Origin: Alphaproteobacteria bacterium
GTDB lineage: Bacteria; Pseudomonadota; Alphaproteobacteria; RF32; CAG-239
DNA: 64,000 bases
NCBI GenBank assembly: GCA_017475705.1
Contig: JAFVFB010000005.1
Location: 65,405-129,404, forward strand
Direction: 5' to 3'
Shown: positions 57,163 to 64,000 of the stretch, one piece after another
Layout of the letters: each line of letters starts with the position of its first letter
Position numbering within the stretch: the stretch's first letter is position 1
Notes under the pieces: model-generated
Database searches by the model: none
The model's input: only the letters and a program-made list of their open reading frames with translations
What the model was told of the DNA's origin: nothing
Program-made: the position numbers and the translations under genes

Positions 57163-58584
57163 CTAAAGTTTAATTAATTCGATTTCTTTATTGGGCAAAT
57201 CTTTTACACCAATCCCTAATGCTGCGAGCTGGTCTCTGATTTCATCAGATTTTGCCCAATCTTTTGCTGCACGAGCTTCTGCTCTTACTTGAAGCAACGC
57301 CTCTATTTGCGGTGTTATTGCTATTCTTTCGACCTCTTTGGGAGCAACATCTTTTAAGGAAAGGTTTAAGGCTTTATCAATATGGTACAAAAACTCTCGT
57401 TTAAGAATAGCTGATTTTTGATTATCTTTCACAACCGACCATATTAAAGAGAGAGCCATTGGTGTTTTCAGATCATCAAATAAATAATTATTAAATTCTT
57501 CATTCAGTGCCTGTAAGGTCTTTTCTTCTGTTTCAGTTAGGTTTTGGTTTTTAGCTGCTGCCTTATATATAGACATTGCTTCTGCCAAATTTTCATAAGC
57601 ATTTTTGGCCGCATCCATTGCTTCTTCAGAAAAAATAGCTGTACTGCGATAGTGTGAGGTCAAGCAAAAATACTTATAGTGCATGGGCTGATATCCTTTT
57701 TCTACCAAACTATCAAGAGTAAGGAATCCTCCTTTTGACTTGCTCATTTTTCCTGATTTATTGTTTAAGAATTCCATGTGCACCCAATAATTCACCCATT
57801 CATGCCCTAGACGTGCTTCTGACTGAGCTATTTCGTTTTCATGGTGAACAGGGATGTGATCTATGCCGCCGCAATGAATGTCTATGCATTCTCCTAGATA
57901 TTTTGTGGCCATGGCAGAGCACTCGATATGCCATCCGGGATACCCTCTTCCCCATGGGCTCTCCCACTGTAAGATCTGGTTTTCAAATTTTGATGATGTA
58001 AACCAAAGTACAAAATCAGATGCATTTTTTTTATTTAAATCTTGTTCTGTGCGTGCCCCGTGTTTCAAGTCCTCACGCTTTTGTCCTGAGAGGCAGCCAT
58101 AGTGAGGAAATTTTGCCGTATCAAAATAAACATTACCATTAGAAATATAAGCGAAACCTTTCTCTTCCAGGGCTTTTATAAAATCTATCATGTCTTGAAT
58201 ATGCTCTGTTGCTCGGCAAACGATTGTTGGTCTTTTTAATCCTAGTGCCTGCGTGTGTCTAAAAAATGCATCTTCGTACATACGGGCAATTTCTAAAACA
58301 CTTTTTTGCTCGCGTTCGGCGGCAATTTTCATTTTGTCTTCGCCTTCATCGCCGTCGCTGGTTAAATGTCCAACGTCTGTTATATTCATGACATGCTTAA
58401 CTTTATAACCAGCTAATCGTAGCGTATTTGCTAATAAATCCTCATAGATATAGGTCCTAAGGTTACCAATATGCGCGTAGTTATATACTGTTGGTCCGCA
58501 GCAATACATTGTCACCTGCTTCGTGTCAAGGGGCTTAAATTCATCTTTGTGGCGTGTTTTAGTGTTATATAAAAAGACACTCAT
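57163..58584 (-). CDS. cysS: Cysteinyl-tRNA synthetase
   Basis: CysS charges tRNA-Cys. The 473 residues show the HIGH-type motif in NYAHIGNLRTY, the zinc site (CCGPTVYN near residue 28; WHIECSAMA; HCGGIDHIPVHHENE), and KMSKSKG (KMSKS loop). Start at 58584 (MSVFLYNTKTRHK) is set by AAGGAAAG; the frame running further upstream crosses the leader terminator and is not coding. An attenuator with a Cys-codon leader peptide precedes it. Confidence 0.96.
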   Translation of the reverse strand: MSVFLYNTKTRHKDEFKPLDTKQVTMYCCGPTVYNYAHIGNLRTYIYEDLLANTLRLAGYKVKHVMNITDVGHLTSDGDEGEDKMKIAAEREQKSVLEIARMYEDAFFRHTQALGLKRPTIVCRATEHIQDMIDFIKALEEKGFAYISNGNVYFDTAKFPHYGCLSGQKREDLKHGARTEQDLNKKNASDFVLWFTSSKFENQILQWESPWGRGYPGWHIECSAMATKYLGECIDIHCGGIDHIPVHHENEIAQSEARLGHEWVNYWVHMEFLNNKSGKMSKSKGGFLTLDSLVEKGYQPMHYKYFCLTSHYRSTAIFSEEAMDAAKNAYENLAEAMSIYKAAAKNQNLTETEEKTLQALNEEFNNYLFDDLKTPMALSLIWSVVKDNQKSAILKREFLYHIDKALNLSLKDVAPKEVERIAITPQIEALLQVRAEARAAKDWAKSDEIRDQLAALGIGVKDLPNKEIELIKL

Positions 58585-58600
58585 TTTACTTTCCTTTTGA

Positions 58601-58628
58601 TATTTTAAAAGCGGCTTTAACAAGCCGC
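58601..58628 (-). terminator. Attenuator terminator in the cysS leader
   Basis: On the minus strand a perfect 7-bp stem (GCGGCTT at 58622-58628, AAGCCGC at 58611-58617, 4-base loop) is followed by TTTTAAAATA. It lies 27 bases before the cysS ATG and after the leader peptide, so it would end transcription before cysS unless disrupted. Confidence 0.75.
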
Positions 58629-58687
58629 CTTCGTTTATTTTATGGTTTAAAATCATCTCGGCAGCATGTCTTAGATGTTCATGCTAC
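58611..58687 (-). promoter_or_regulatory. Mutually exclusive leader hairpins of the cysS attenuator
   Basis: Four segments can pair in three ways. Segment 1 (58680-58687, GTAGCATG) pairs with segment 2 (58661-58668, CATGCTGC; one G-U). Segment 2 (GCTGCC, 58660-58665) can instead pair with segment 3 (GGCGGC, 58624-58629; one G-U). Segment 3 pairs with segment 4 (58611-58617) in the terminator. Segment 1 begins inside the third Cys codon, so a ribosome stalled on the Cys codons would free segment 2 to block the terminator. Confidence 0.72.
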
Positions 58688-58721
58688 AACAACAGTAGAT
58701 ATTTCCATTATAAAAAAACAT
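58671..58721 (-). CDS. Cys-rich leader peptide of cysS, 16 residues
   Basis: The minus strand encodes MFFYNGNIYCCCSMNI and a TAA. Three consecutive TGT codons lie at codons 10-12. AGAGGA lies five bases before the ATG, a good ribosome binding site. A promoter lies just upstream and a terminator hairpin just downstream, followed by cysS. By analogy with trp and his leaders, stalling at Cys codons when Cys-tRNA is scarce would allow cysS transcription. It is too short for standard gene finders. Confidence 0.75.
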   Translation of the reverse strand: MFFYNGNIYCCCSMNI

Positions 58722-58745
58722 TTTTTCCTCTTTTCTTTAAAAGGA

Positions 58746-58774
58746 ATTTTGTCGCTTTTAATTTTAGTTGTCAA
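58746..58774 (-). promoter_or_regulatory. Candidate promoter of leader-cysS-xseB-ispA
   Basis: On the minus strand a perfect TTGACA (58769-58774) lies 17 bases before CAAAAT (58746-58751, 4 of 6). Transcription would start about 17 bases before the leader ATG. Confidence 0.55.
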
Positions 58775-58798
58775 GGGGAATATCTTTTTTGCATAAAT

Positions 58799-59614
58799 TT
58801 ATCCCATATCCCGTCCGCTATTTTGTTTTATCATCTGATCAGCAGATACTTGCGAAGAGTTTTTAGCTTCATTTTCTTTAGCAGACGTGGGAATTGGCGA
58901 GCTATTCAGATCTTCCAATTGTTTATCGGTTATTTTTTGGGCCACTGTCGCTTGCATTGCCAGGTCTTGTTTTTGACTCTGTTTTCTGTGCTCGCTTAAG
59001 AGATCTGAACGAAAGATTTGGTTGGTATCTTCTAATACATCCATATAATCAAATCCCCTATTTTTCCGTACTTCTTGTAGTTGCTGGCGGCATTTTTCAT
59101 TTAATTCAGCCGTTCTCCCTAAAATAGGAATATTCTGCCATTTTTTATCAGATGCAATTTGCTCTGGTGTGGCATATGCCCAAGGAAATTTTCTTTTCAA
59201 ATCTGGTAAGGCCTCTCTTCCCATGATTTGTTTTTGTGTTAGTATTGCGACATTATCAATATTTCTATCTCCTAAGCCCCTAGCCTTTGCTTCTGCTCGT
59301 GCCATTTCCTTATATTTTAATTGATACATAGCAGCTTTTTCCATGCTACTCGCTTGCCCTACGCGAGCACGACATTCAAAAATTGCATAAATATCTTCTA
59401 CCTCCAATTGAGCATTTTGAGAAACGACTACTAATTCCATTGCTCTCTTATTATTGTCATTTTCGGCATATGAACTCCGTAAGACGACAGTATCACCATT
59501 AATTGTAAAAAATTGTTGTTCTGGCCATGCTGCATTTATATCTTGTACAATCTTTCCGACTTCTACAGCATATTTTTTACCATTTTTAGAAGTATAATAC
59601 TTTTTATCACTCAT
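58799..59614 (-). CDS. Hypothetical protein with C-terminal QNSGRDMG, paralogue of 59638
   Basis: The 271-residue protein is unknown. It shares with its upstream neighbour a core (MARAEAKARG, then ALPDLKRKFPWAY, then KCRQQLQEVRKNRGF) and the end KQNSGRDMG. The N-terminal part looks like a small beta domain (YAVEVGKIVQD and on) and the C-terminal part is a polar linker. No signal peptide or membrane segment is present. GAGGAG before 59614 fixes the start. The identical tail in two diverged proteins suggests a functional C-terminal tag. Confidence 0.72.
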   Translation of the reverse strand: MSDKKYYTSKNGKKYAVEVGKIVQDINAAWPEQQFFTINGDTVVLRSSYAENDNNKRAMELVVVSQNAQLEVEDIYAIFECRARVGQASSMEKAAMYQLKYKEMARAEAKARGLGDRNIDNVAILTQKQIMGREALPDLKRKFPWAYATPEQIASDKKWQNIPILGRTAELNEKCRQQLQEVRKNRGFDYMDVLEDTNQIFRSDLLSEHRKQSQKQDLAMQATVAQKITDKQLEDLNSSPIPTSAKENEAKNSSQVSADQMIKQNSGRDMG

Positions 59615-59637
59615 TTTGCTCCTCACACTACTATGGG

Positions 59638-60381
59638 TTACCCTAAATCTCGACCGCTATTTTGCATGATATGCTCCATCGGCACTGTGTTTTGCTGTTT
59701 TTCTATCTGAGAAGAACGCCTTTTTGACTGTCGTTTTTCTGCGGCTGCGACCAATCTTTGTGTACCTTGATCTACTTGTTCAGCGGTCAGTTTTTTCTGC
59801 TCTTCCATAACTTTTCTTTGCATTGCTACGTCTTTAATGATGATTGACTTTCCTGACTTTGATTTAAACATAATATTAAAAGAACTATTTTGTTGGATTT
59901 CTTTGAGATACTGACGACATTTTATCTTATATTCAGTTTCTTTATCAAAATACTTCTTAAAACCGTCGCTCCATTTTTCATCATATGCCCAGGGAAATTT
60001 TTTCTTTAAATCCGGCCATGCCTTTTTGCCATCAATTTGTTCCTGGCTTAATTTCAGCAGTTGAGCATCATTTTCTGTTTTGCCTTTTGCTAGTGCTTCT
60101 GCTTTTGCCATATTATTATATTCATTTTGGTATAAAGCAATTTGCTCTATCCGAGAAGCGATACCCTGTTGTTGGCGTGTTTTTATTTCTTGAATAATAT
60201 CTTCTTTAAAAGGTCCATTATAGCTAAAATCATGTCCATCGTCCATCTTTACATTCTTTCCTTTAGCATTAATATGGATTACGACATTCAATCCTTGTTT
60301 TTTTGATGTATCTGCGGTTGGCTCTATCGATAATACGATTTTTTCTCCTTTTACCATGATTTCTTGTTTCATTTCAGGCAT
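59638..60381 (-). CDS. Hypothetical protein with C-terminal QNSGRDLG, paralogue of 58799
   Basis: This 247-residue protein shares a core with the next gene (MAKAEALAKGKTEND, AWPDLKKKFPWAYDEK, KCRQYLKEIQQNSSF) and the end MQNSGRDLG. The N-terminal part is a different small beta-rich domain (EIMVKGEKIVLSIEPTADTS). A basic, Gln-rich linker precedes the tail. No export signal is visible. AGGAG lies before the ATG. It starts a two-gene unit with its paralogue, 23 bases apart. No family is recognised. Confidence 0.72.
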   Translation of the reverse strand: MPEMKQEIMVKGEKIVLSIEPTADTSKKQGLNVVIHINAKGKNVKMDDGHDFSYNGPFKEDIIQEIKTRQQQGIASRIEQIALYQNEYNNMAKAEALAKGKTENDAQLLKLSQEQIDGKKAWPDLKKKFPWAYDEKWSDGFKKYFDKETEYKIKCRQYLKEIQQNSSFNIMFKSKSGKSIIIKDVAMQRKVMEEQKKLTAEQVDQGTQRLVAAAEKRQSKRRSSQIEKQQNTVPMEHIMQNSGRDLG

Positions 60382-60446
60382 ATTTAGTCTCCTATTTTAT
60401 GTTTTCTTTTTTTATTTTAAAATCTTTTCTCTTTAAGAATAGTTAA

Positions 60447-60473
60447 CAAAAAAGCCGGTTTTAAAGGCCGGCT
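60447..60473 (-). terminator. Terminator of marC
   Basis: On the minus strand AGCCGG and CCGGCT (60453-60458 with 60468-60473) flank a 9-base loop and are followed by TTTTTTGTT. It lies about 28 bases after the marC stop. Confidence 0.75.
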
Positions 60474-60500
60474 CTTTCGTTGTGAAGAATTTTGATATTC

Positions 60501-61106
60501 CTATTCAATATGATGTATTAGTGCTGTCACATTTGTAATGAATAATTTTACTGAAATAGCCAATAATATCATACCAAAAAACTTTTTTAACAAATAGATT
60601 GTTCCTTGACTTAGATGTTTTTTGAGAAAACGAGATAATCTTATGGTTAAATAAACACATATACTGTCTGCCAATACGGCCAATAAAACATTTATATCCG
60701 AATATTGAGAACGGATTGACAACAAAGTCGTTAATACACCTGCGCCAATAAACAGCGGAAATACTACAGGGACAAAAGTACCATCTCCTGTTGGCTGGTC
60801 TGCGCTTTCGCAAAAGACGCTAACATCAAGTATCATTTCTACACTAATTAAGAACACAATTAATGAACCAGCGATTGCAAATGATGCAATATCCAGCCCA
60901 AATAGTTTTAAGAATGCCTCTCCAGCATAAAAGAAAAACACGAGTAATGCCAATGAATACCAAAATGAGCGCCTAGCACTGATATGAATTCCTTTTTTCT
61001 GCATACTCATCACGATTGGTACATTTCCTGGAATATCTGTAATCGCAAATAAAACCACAAATGCACTTAAAAAACCGCGCAAGCTAAATTCTGAAAAAAA
61101 TTCCAT
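60501..61106 (-). CDS. MarC-family integral membrane protein
   Basis: The protein has 201 residues and about six membrane segments, typical for MarC (UPF0056), an inner-membrane family of unknown function despite its name. Family patterns include FAITDIPGNVPIVMSM near residue 20, and TFVPVVFPLFIGAGVLTTLL in the middle. AAGGAAG precedes the ATG. It is a single-gene unit between a terminator and the nrdB 3' region. Confidence 0.86.
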   Translation of the reverse strand: MEFFSEFSLRGFLSAFVVLFAITDIPGNVPIVMSMQKKGIHISARRSFWYSLALLVFFFYAGEAFLKLFGLDIASFAIAGSLIVFLISVEMILDVSVFCESADQPTGDGTFVPVVFPLFIGAGVLTTLLSIRSQYSDINVLLAVLADSICVYLTIRLSRFLKKHLSQGTIYLLKKFFGMILLAISVKLFITNVTALIHHIE

Positions 61107-61209
61107 TTTTACTTCCTTGTTCTAGATAAAAATTTTCTCGGCACACAGTATAAAATTCTTTTTTCTGTTGTAAAGAGTTTTTTTGTTTATGTTTCTTTAT
61201 TTTGAACGA

Positions 61210-61269
61210 AACGTATTGAAATATCAATACGTTCTACGCATGATTTTTGTGATTTCTCAAAAAAATCAC
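61210..61269. repeat. Two adjacent perfect hairpins downstream of nrdB
   Basis: AACGTATTGA and its exact complement (61210-61219 with 61224-61233, 4-base loop) lie next to GTGATTT with AAATCAC (61249-61255 with 61263-61269). Neither has a T-run on either side, so they are not ordinary terminators. They could protect the nrdAB mRNA 3' end or be protein sites. Confidence 0.4.
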
Positions 61270-61363
61270 TTCAAGCTCTGCTCGGTATTAATATTCTCCA
61301 ACCGTATGCTGCGAACACAACGCCCTTAAATAGACAGTGGTTTAGGCAGTTCTATGCCCTTCA

Positions 61364-62398
61364 CTATATTTCGTCCCAGCCTTCCACCGCTGTACTCTGA
61401 TTATATGATGATACATTCGCCTCAAAGAAATTTCCTTTCACATTCCCTTCCCCATTTGTATCTGCGACCCGCTCTAGCTGTTTGTATGGATTTTCATTAA
61501 AGCCCTCATATTTTGGCGTCAATCCGATATCTTTTAGCCGCTTATTTGCTATAAACTTTGTATATTCCTCGATTGTCTTTTCATTAATTCCAATAATGCT
61601 ATTTCCTATTATATGATTGCTCCATGCTATCTCTTGCGCCACGGCCTTGTCAAACATCGCATATATTTCTTCTTTATCAAAATAACTTGGATCTTCAGTC
61701 ATTATCTCTTTAATCAAATTGGCAAATAAAACGCAATGTGTCAATTCATCTCTGTTGATATATTTTATCTCGTCTGCCGTTCCGATCATCAAACTTCTTG
61801 CCGCTAAATTATAGAAGAAATTAAAACCATTATAAAAATAAACTCCTTCTAATAAATAATTGGCAATCAATACTCTGGCAAAATTGACATCTGTTCGCTC
61901 ATCAATGAATTTTTGATAAATCTCCGCAATATATTTATTTCGCTCTAATAACACCTTGTCCTCACGCCATTTTTCATAAATTTCTGCTCGTTTTGCTGCT
62001 GGAATAATGCTCTCTATAATATACGCATAGCTCTGTGAATGCACTGCCTCTTGGTAGGTCTGTATCGCCAAAATCAAATTAACCTCTGGAGCTGTAATGT
62101 AGTCACTAATATTCGGCAAGTTGTTGGTTTGGATACTATCCAAAAATACTAAAAAGGATAATATTCCATCATAAGCCTTTCTTTCAGAATTGGTGAGTTC
62201 ATCATATGCTCTCTTATCATCAAATAATGATACCTTCTCTGGTATCCAAAAATTTTCCATCATCAACCGATATAGCTTATTTGCCCATTGATATTTGACA
62301 TTATTCAAATTAAATAAATTAGTGACATTTCCTCCAATCATTCTCCGGTTGATGATCTCATCATTACCACTGATATTAAATAATTTTTTTTGTTTCAT
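61364..62398 (-). CDS. nrdB: Ribonucleotide reductase class Ia beta subunit
   Basis: NrdB carries the diiron-tyrosyl radical used to make deoxyribonucleotides. The 344 residues show YQEAVHSQSYAYIIE with iron ligands (Glu, His) and the radical Tyr, and a later YLLEGVYFYNGFNFFYNL helix followed by DELTHCVLF. The C-terminus (ANVSSYNQSTAVEGWDEI) resembles the tail that binds NrdA. AAGGAG precedes the ATG. It follows nrdA by 12 bases. Confidence 0.93.
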   Translation of the reverse strand: MKQKKLFNISGNDEIINRRMIGGNVTNLFNLNNVKYQWANKLYRLMMENFWIPEKVSLFDDKRAYDELTNSERKAYDGILSFLVFLDSIQTNNLPNISDYITAPEVNLILAIQTYQEAVHSQSYAYIIESIIPAAKRAEIYEKWREDKVLLERNKYIAEIYQKFIDERTDVNFARVLIANYLLEGVYFYNGFNFFYNLAARSLMIGTADEIKYINRDELTHCVLFANLIKEIMTEDPSYFDKEEIYAMFDKAVAQEIAWSNHIIGNSIIGINEKTIEEYTKFIANKRLKDIGLTPKYEGFNENPYKQLERVADTNGEGNVKGNFFEANVSSYNQSTAVEGWDEI

Positions 62399-62410
62399 CT
62401 TTGCTTCTCC

Positions 62411-64000
62411 TTAGCCTGCACAACTCACACATTCTTGTTTTTCTAAACTGGATCCATCTTTTTGAATTGTCCTCGTATAATACAATGTCTTAATATCTTT
62501 TTTCCATGCACTCATTATGGTCTTATATATATCTACAGCTCTAATATTGCGATTTAAATTATACATCAACTCTATAGATATCCCTGTATCAATCCATTTA
62601 TTAATATGTGACATTATATCTACCACTGTTTCTTGACTAATATTTCTATTTTCTTGATAAAACCAAAATTTCTCCCGAATATACGGCGGGCAATTCGGTA
62701 TTGATCCTTTACCATGTGTTTCCACAAAAAATTTGCTATAGACCGGTAAGACAGATGCTGAACACCCTTGTATTAGAGAAGAGCTTGTATTCGGTGCAAT
62801 AGCAGAAATTTGGCTATTGCGAATACCGTATTGCTGTAAATCACTAAAAATTTTATTCCATGCTTCATAATACTTAGAATTTTCCTTAAACCACGCAGTT
62901 TCATGCCCAAATATAATCCCTTTGCTCCAGTCCGAACCTTCATACGCTTCAAAAGTCCCTTTTTCCTTTGCAAGTTTAATCGATGCTCGTATATTGTATA
63001 TGGCTATTTTTTCAAATAATTCATCAACATACCCTGCTGATAATATATATGGTACATTGTTTTTAGCTAACATATCCGCTAGCCCCATTGCTCCGACCCC
63101 TATTGTCCGATAGCGCTGATTATGCTGCAGCCCTTCCAGAACCGGCACTTTGGTTAAATCTATCGTATTGTCTAGAAGCCTAACAGATGTTGCACAAATG
63201 CTTTCCAGTTCTTCATCTGTATTAATATTCGCTAAATTTATCGAAACCAAATTACATACATGCACTAACCCATCTGTTGCTCTTCTTACAATCTTACCAT
63301 TTTCTATTATATTCGCATCGATATGACTCGGACGTACATTAGAATGAGATTCTGTGCATAAATTTGTTCCCACTATAACGCCATCATGCTTATTAGGATT
63401 ATAGCGGTTTAAGGTATCCTTAAAAGCAATATACGGCATTCCTGTTTCAATCTGGGAGCGCATCACTTTTTTTAATAGTTCTTTTGCGGGATAAAACTTG
63501 TAAAGTTCCAACTTACCAAATGATGCCTCTAAATACAGCTGATTATACGCTTTTTCAAATTCCTTTCCCCAGAGATTAACTAAATCTATGCCATACTTTT
63601 CCCTCACCTCATGTGGATCAACCATCAGCCATTCTTCATTATTCTCAACTTTTTGCATAAATAAATCAGGCACAACAACTTGTGGAAATAAATCATAAGC
63701 TTTCATCCTCTGGTCGCCGTTCTCTGTTCTTAATTCCATAAAGTCTTCAATATCTAGATGCCACATGTCTAAAGATACTGTTACGGCTCCCTTGCGCTTT
63801 CCCTGCTGATTAACTGCCACTGCGGTGTCATTTAATATACGTATCCAAGGTATCACCCCTCCGGAAGAATTTTTAATTCCTTTTATGCGTGCCCCTTTGG
63901 CTCTTACATGAGATATGTTCACCCCAACGCCGCCACCAAATTTCGAAATTTCTGCAACTTGATTTATCACATAAAAAATTGATTCAAGATTATCCTCCAT
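62411..64000 (-). CDS. nrdA: Ribonucleotide reductase class Ia alpha subunit, 5' end outside window
   Basis: NrdA is the catalytic subunit that reduces ribonucleotides. The C-terminal 529 residues are visible and the frame is open to the right edge, so roughly 200 or more N-terminal residues (including the ATP cone if present) are missing. Visible parts include FGGGVGVNISHVRAKG, CTESHSNVRP with NLCTES for the active site, and the end CVSCAG with the two redox Cys. It forms an operon with nrdB. Confidence 0.94.
   Translation of the reverse strand: MEDNLESIFYVINQVAEISKFGGGVGVNISHVRAKGARIKGIKNSSGGVIPWIRILNDTAVAVNQQGKRKGAVTVSLDMWHLDIEDFMELRTENGDQRMKAYDLFPQVVVPDLFMQKVENNEEWLMVDPHEVREKYGIDLVNLWGKEFEKAYNQLYLEASFGKLELYKFYPAKELLKKVMRSQIETGMPYIAFKDTLNRYNPNKHDGVIVGTNLCTESHSNVRPSHIDANIIENGKIVRRATDGLVHVCNLVSINLANINTDEELESICATSVRLLDNTIDLTKVPVLEGLQHNQRYRTIGVGAMGLADMLAKNNVPYILSAGYVDELFEKIAIYNIRASIKLAKEKGTFEAYEGSDWSKGIIFGHETAWFKENSKYYEAWNKIFSDLQQYGIRNSQISAIAPNTSSSLIQGCSASVLPVYSKFFVETHGKGSIPNCPPYIREKFWFYQENRNISQETVVDIMSHINKWIDTGISIELMYNLNRNIRAVDIYKTIMSAWKKDIKTLYYTRTIQKDGSSLEKQECVSCAG

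Noticed and set aside
58671-58709. Alternative leader frame MEISTVVVA with Val codons
   Set aside because: It overlaps the Cys-rich frame but has no ribosome binding site of its own, and valine makes no sense for cysS.

Overview
The window reads as chromosome of a low-GC, host-associated alphaproteobacterium. Three neighbourhoods support this: an atpHAGDC operon without the F0 genes beside priA; the order yceD / rpmF / plsX / fabH / ihfA / merR with bamE divergent from yceD; and cysS-xseB-ispA. I cannot fix genus or species from sequence alone. Gene density is high. Several genes carry stops or frameshifts, which suggests ongoing reduction or assembly error.

Layout. 1-6969: priA (5' end outside the window) and the ATP synthase F1 operon. 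7085-15589: an unknown protein with a probable frameshift, a BepA-type periplasmic protease, a secreted glycosyltransferase-like protein, a PfkB-like protein lacking its catalytic Asp, and a Mla-type lipid transport operon whose permease gene holds an in-frame TGA. 15772-25130: an inosine/uracil-type DNA glycosylase, a eukaryotic-type phosphomannomutase, small lipoproteins and hypotheticals, a nitroreductase, a 1090-residue MORN-like secreted protein, cca and tRNA-Lys. 25210-32217: a broken coiled-coil gene, clpB, slyX, then merR-ihfA-fabH-plsX-rpmF read leftward. 32218-33439 is the only long stretch without an intact gene. It holds a decayed Mpi-type serine invertase lying exactly between rpmF and yceD. 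34012-36239: bamE, kdsA, a small repeat protein and a cytidylyltransferase-like protein.

36408-47294 is a leftward surface-polysaccharide operon behind a good promoter (47432-47460). It has two GT2 proteins, two RgpF-like proteins (one with a ParB-like tail), and an 1841-residue protein that joins GT2, KpsC-like, GT2, a tandem-repeat coil, a phosphoribosyltransferase and a HAD phosphatase. With nearby kdsA this suggests a Kdo-containing glycan that may carry ribofuranose made from PRPP. 47502-55889: YgjP, two tandem YcgN-like proteins, dnaB with tandem DnaA boxes upstream, galE, TerC, a polytopic membrane protein, an interrupted small membrane protein and hypotheticals. 55987-58784: cysS-xseB-ispA behind what looks like a classical attenuator: a 16-codon leader with three consecutive Cys codons and mutually exclusive hairpins ending in a terminator. 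58799-64000: two paralogues sharing a C-terminal QNSGRD[LM]G tail, marC, nrdB and the 3' part of nrdA.

The two most rewarding items are the Cys-codon attenuator before cysS and the 1841-residue polysaccharide megaenzyme.
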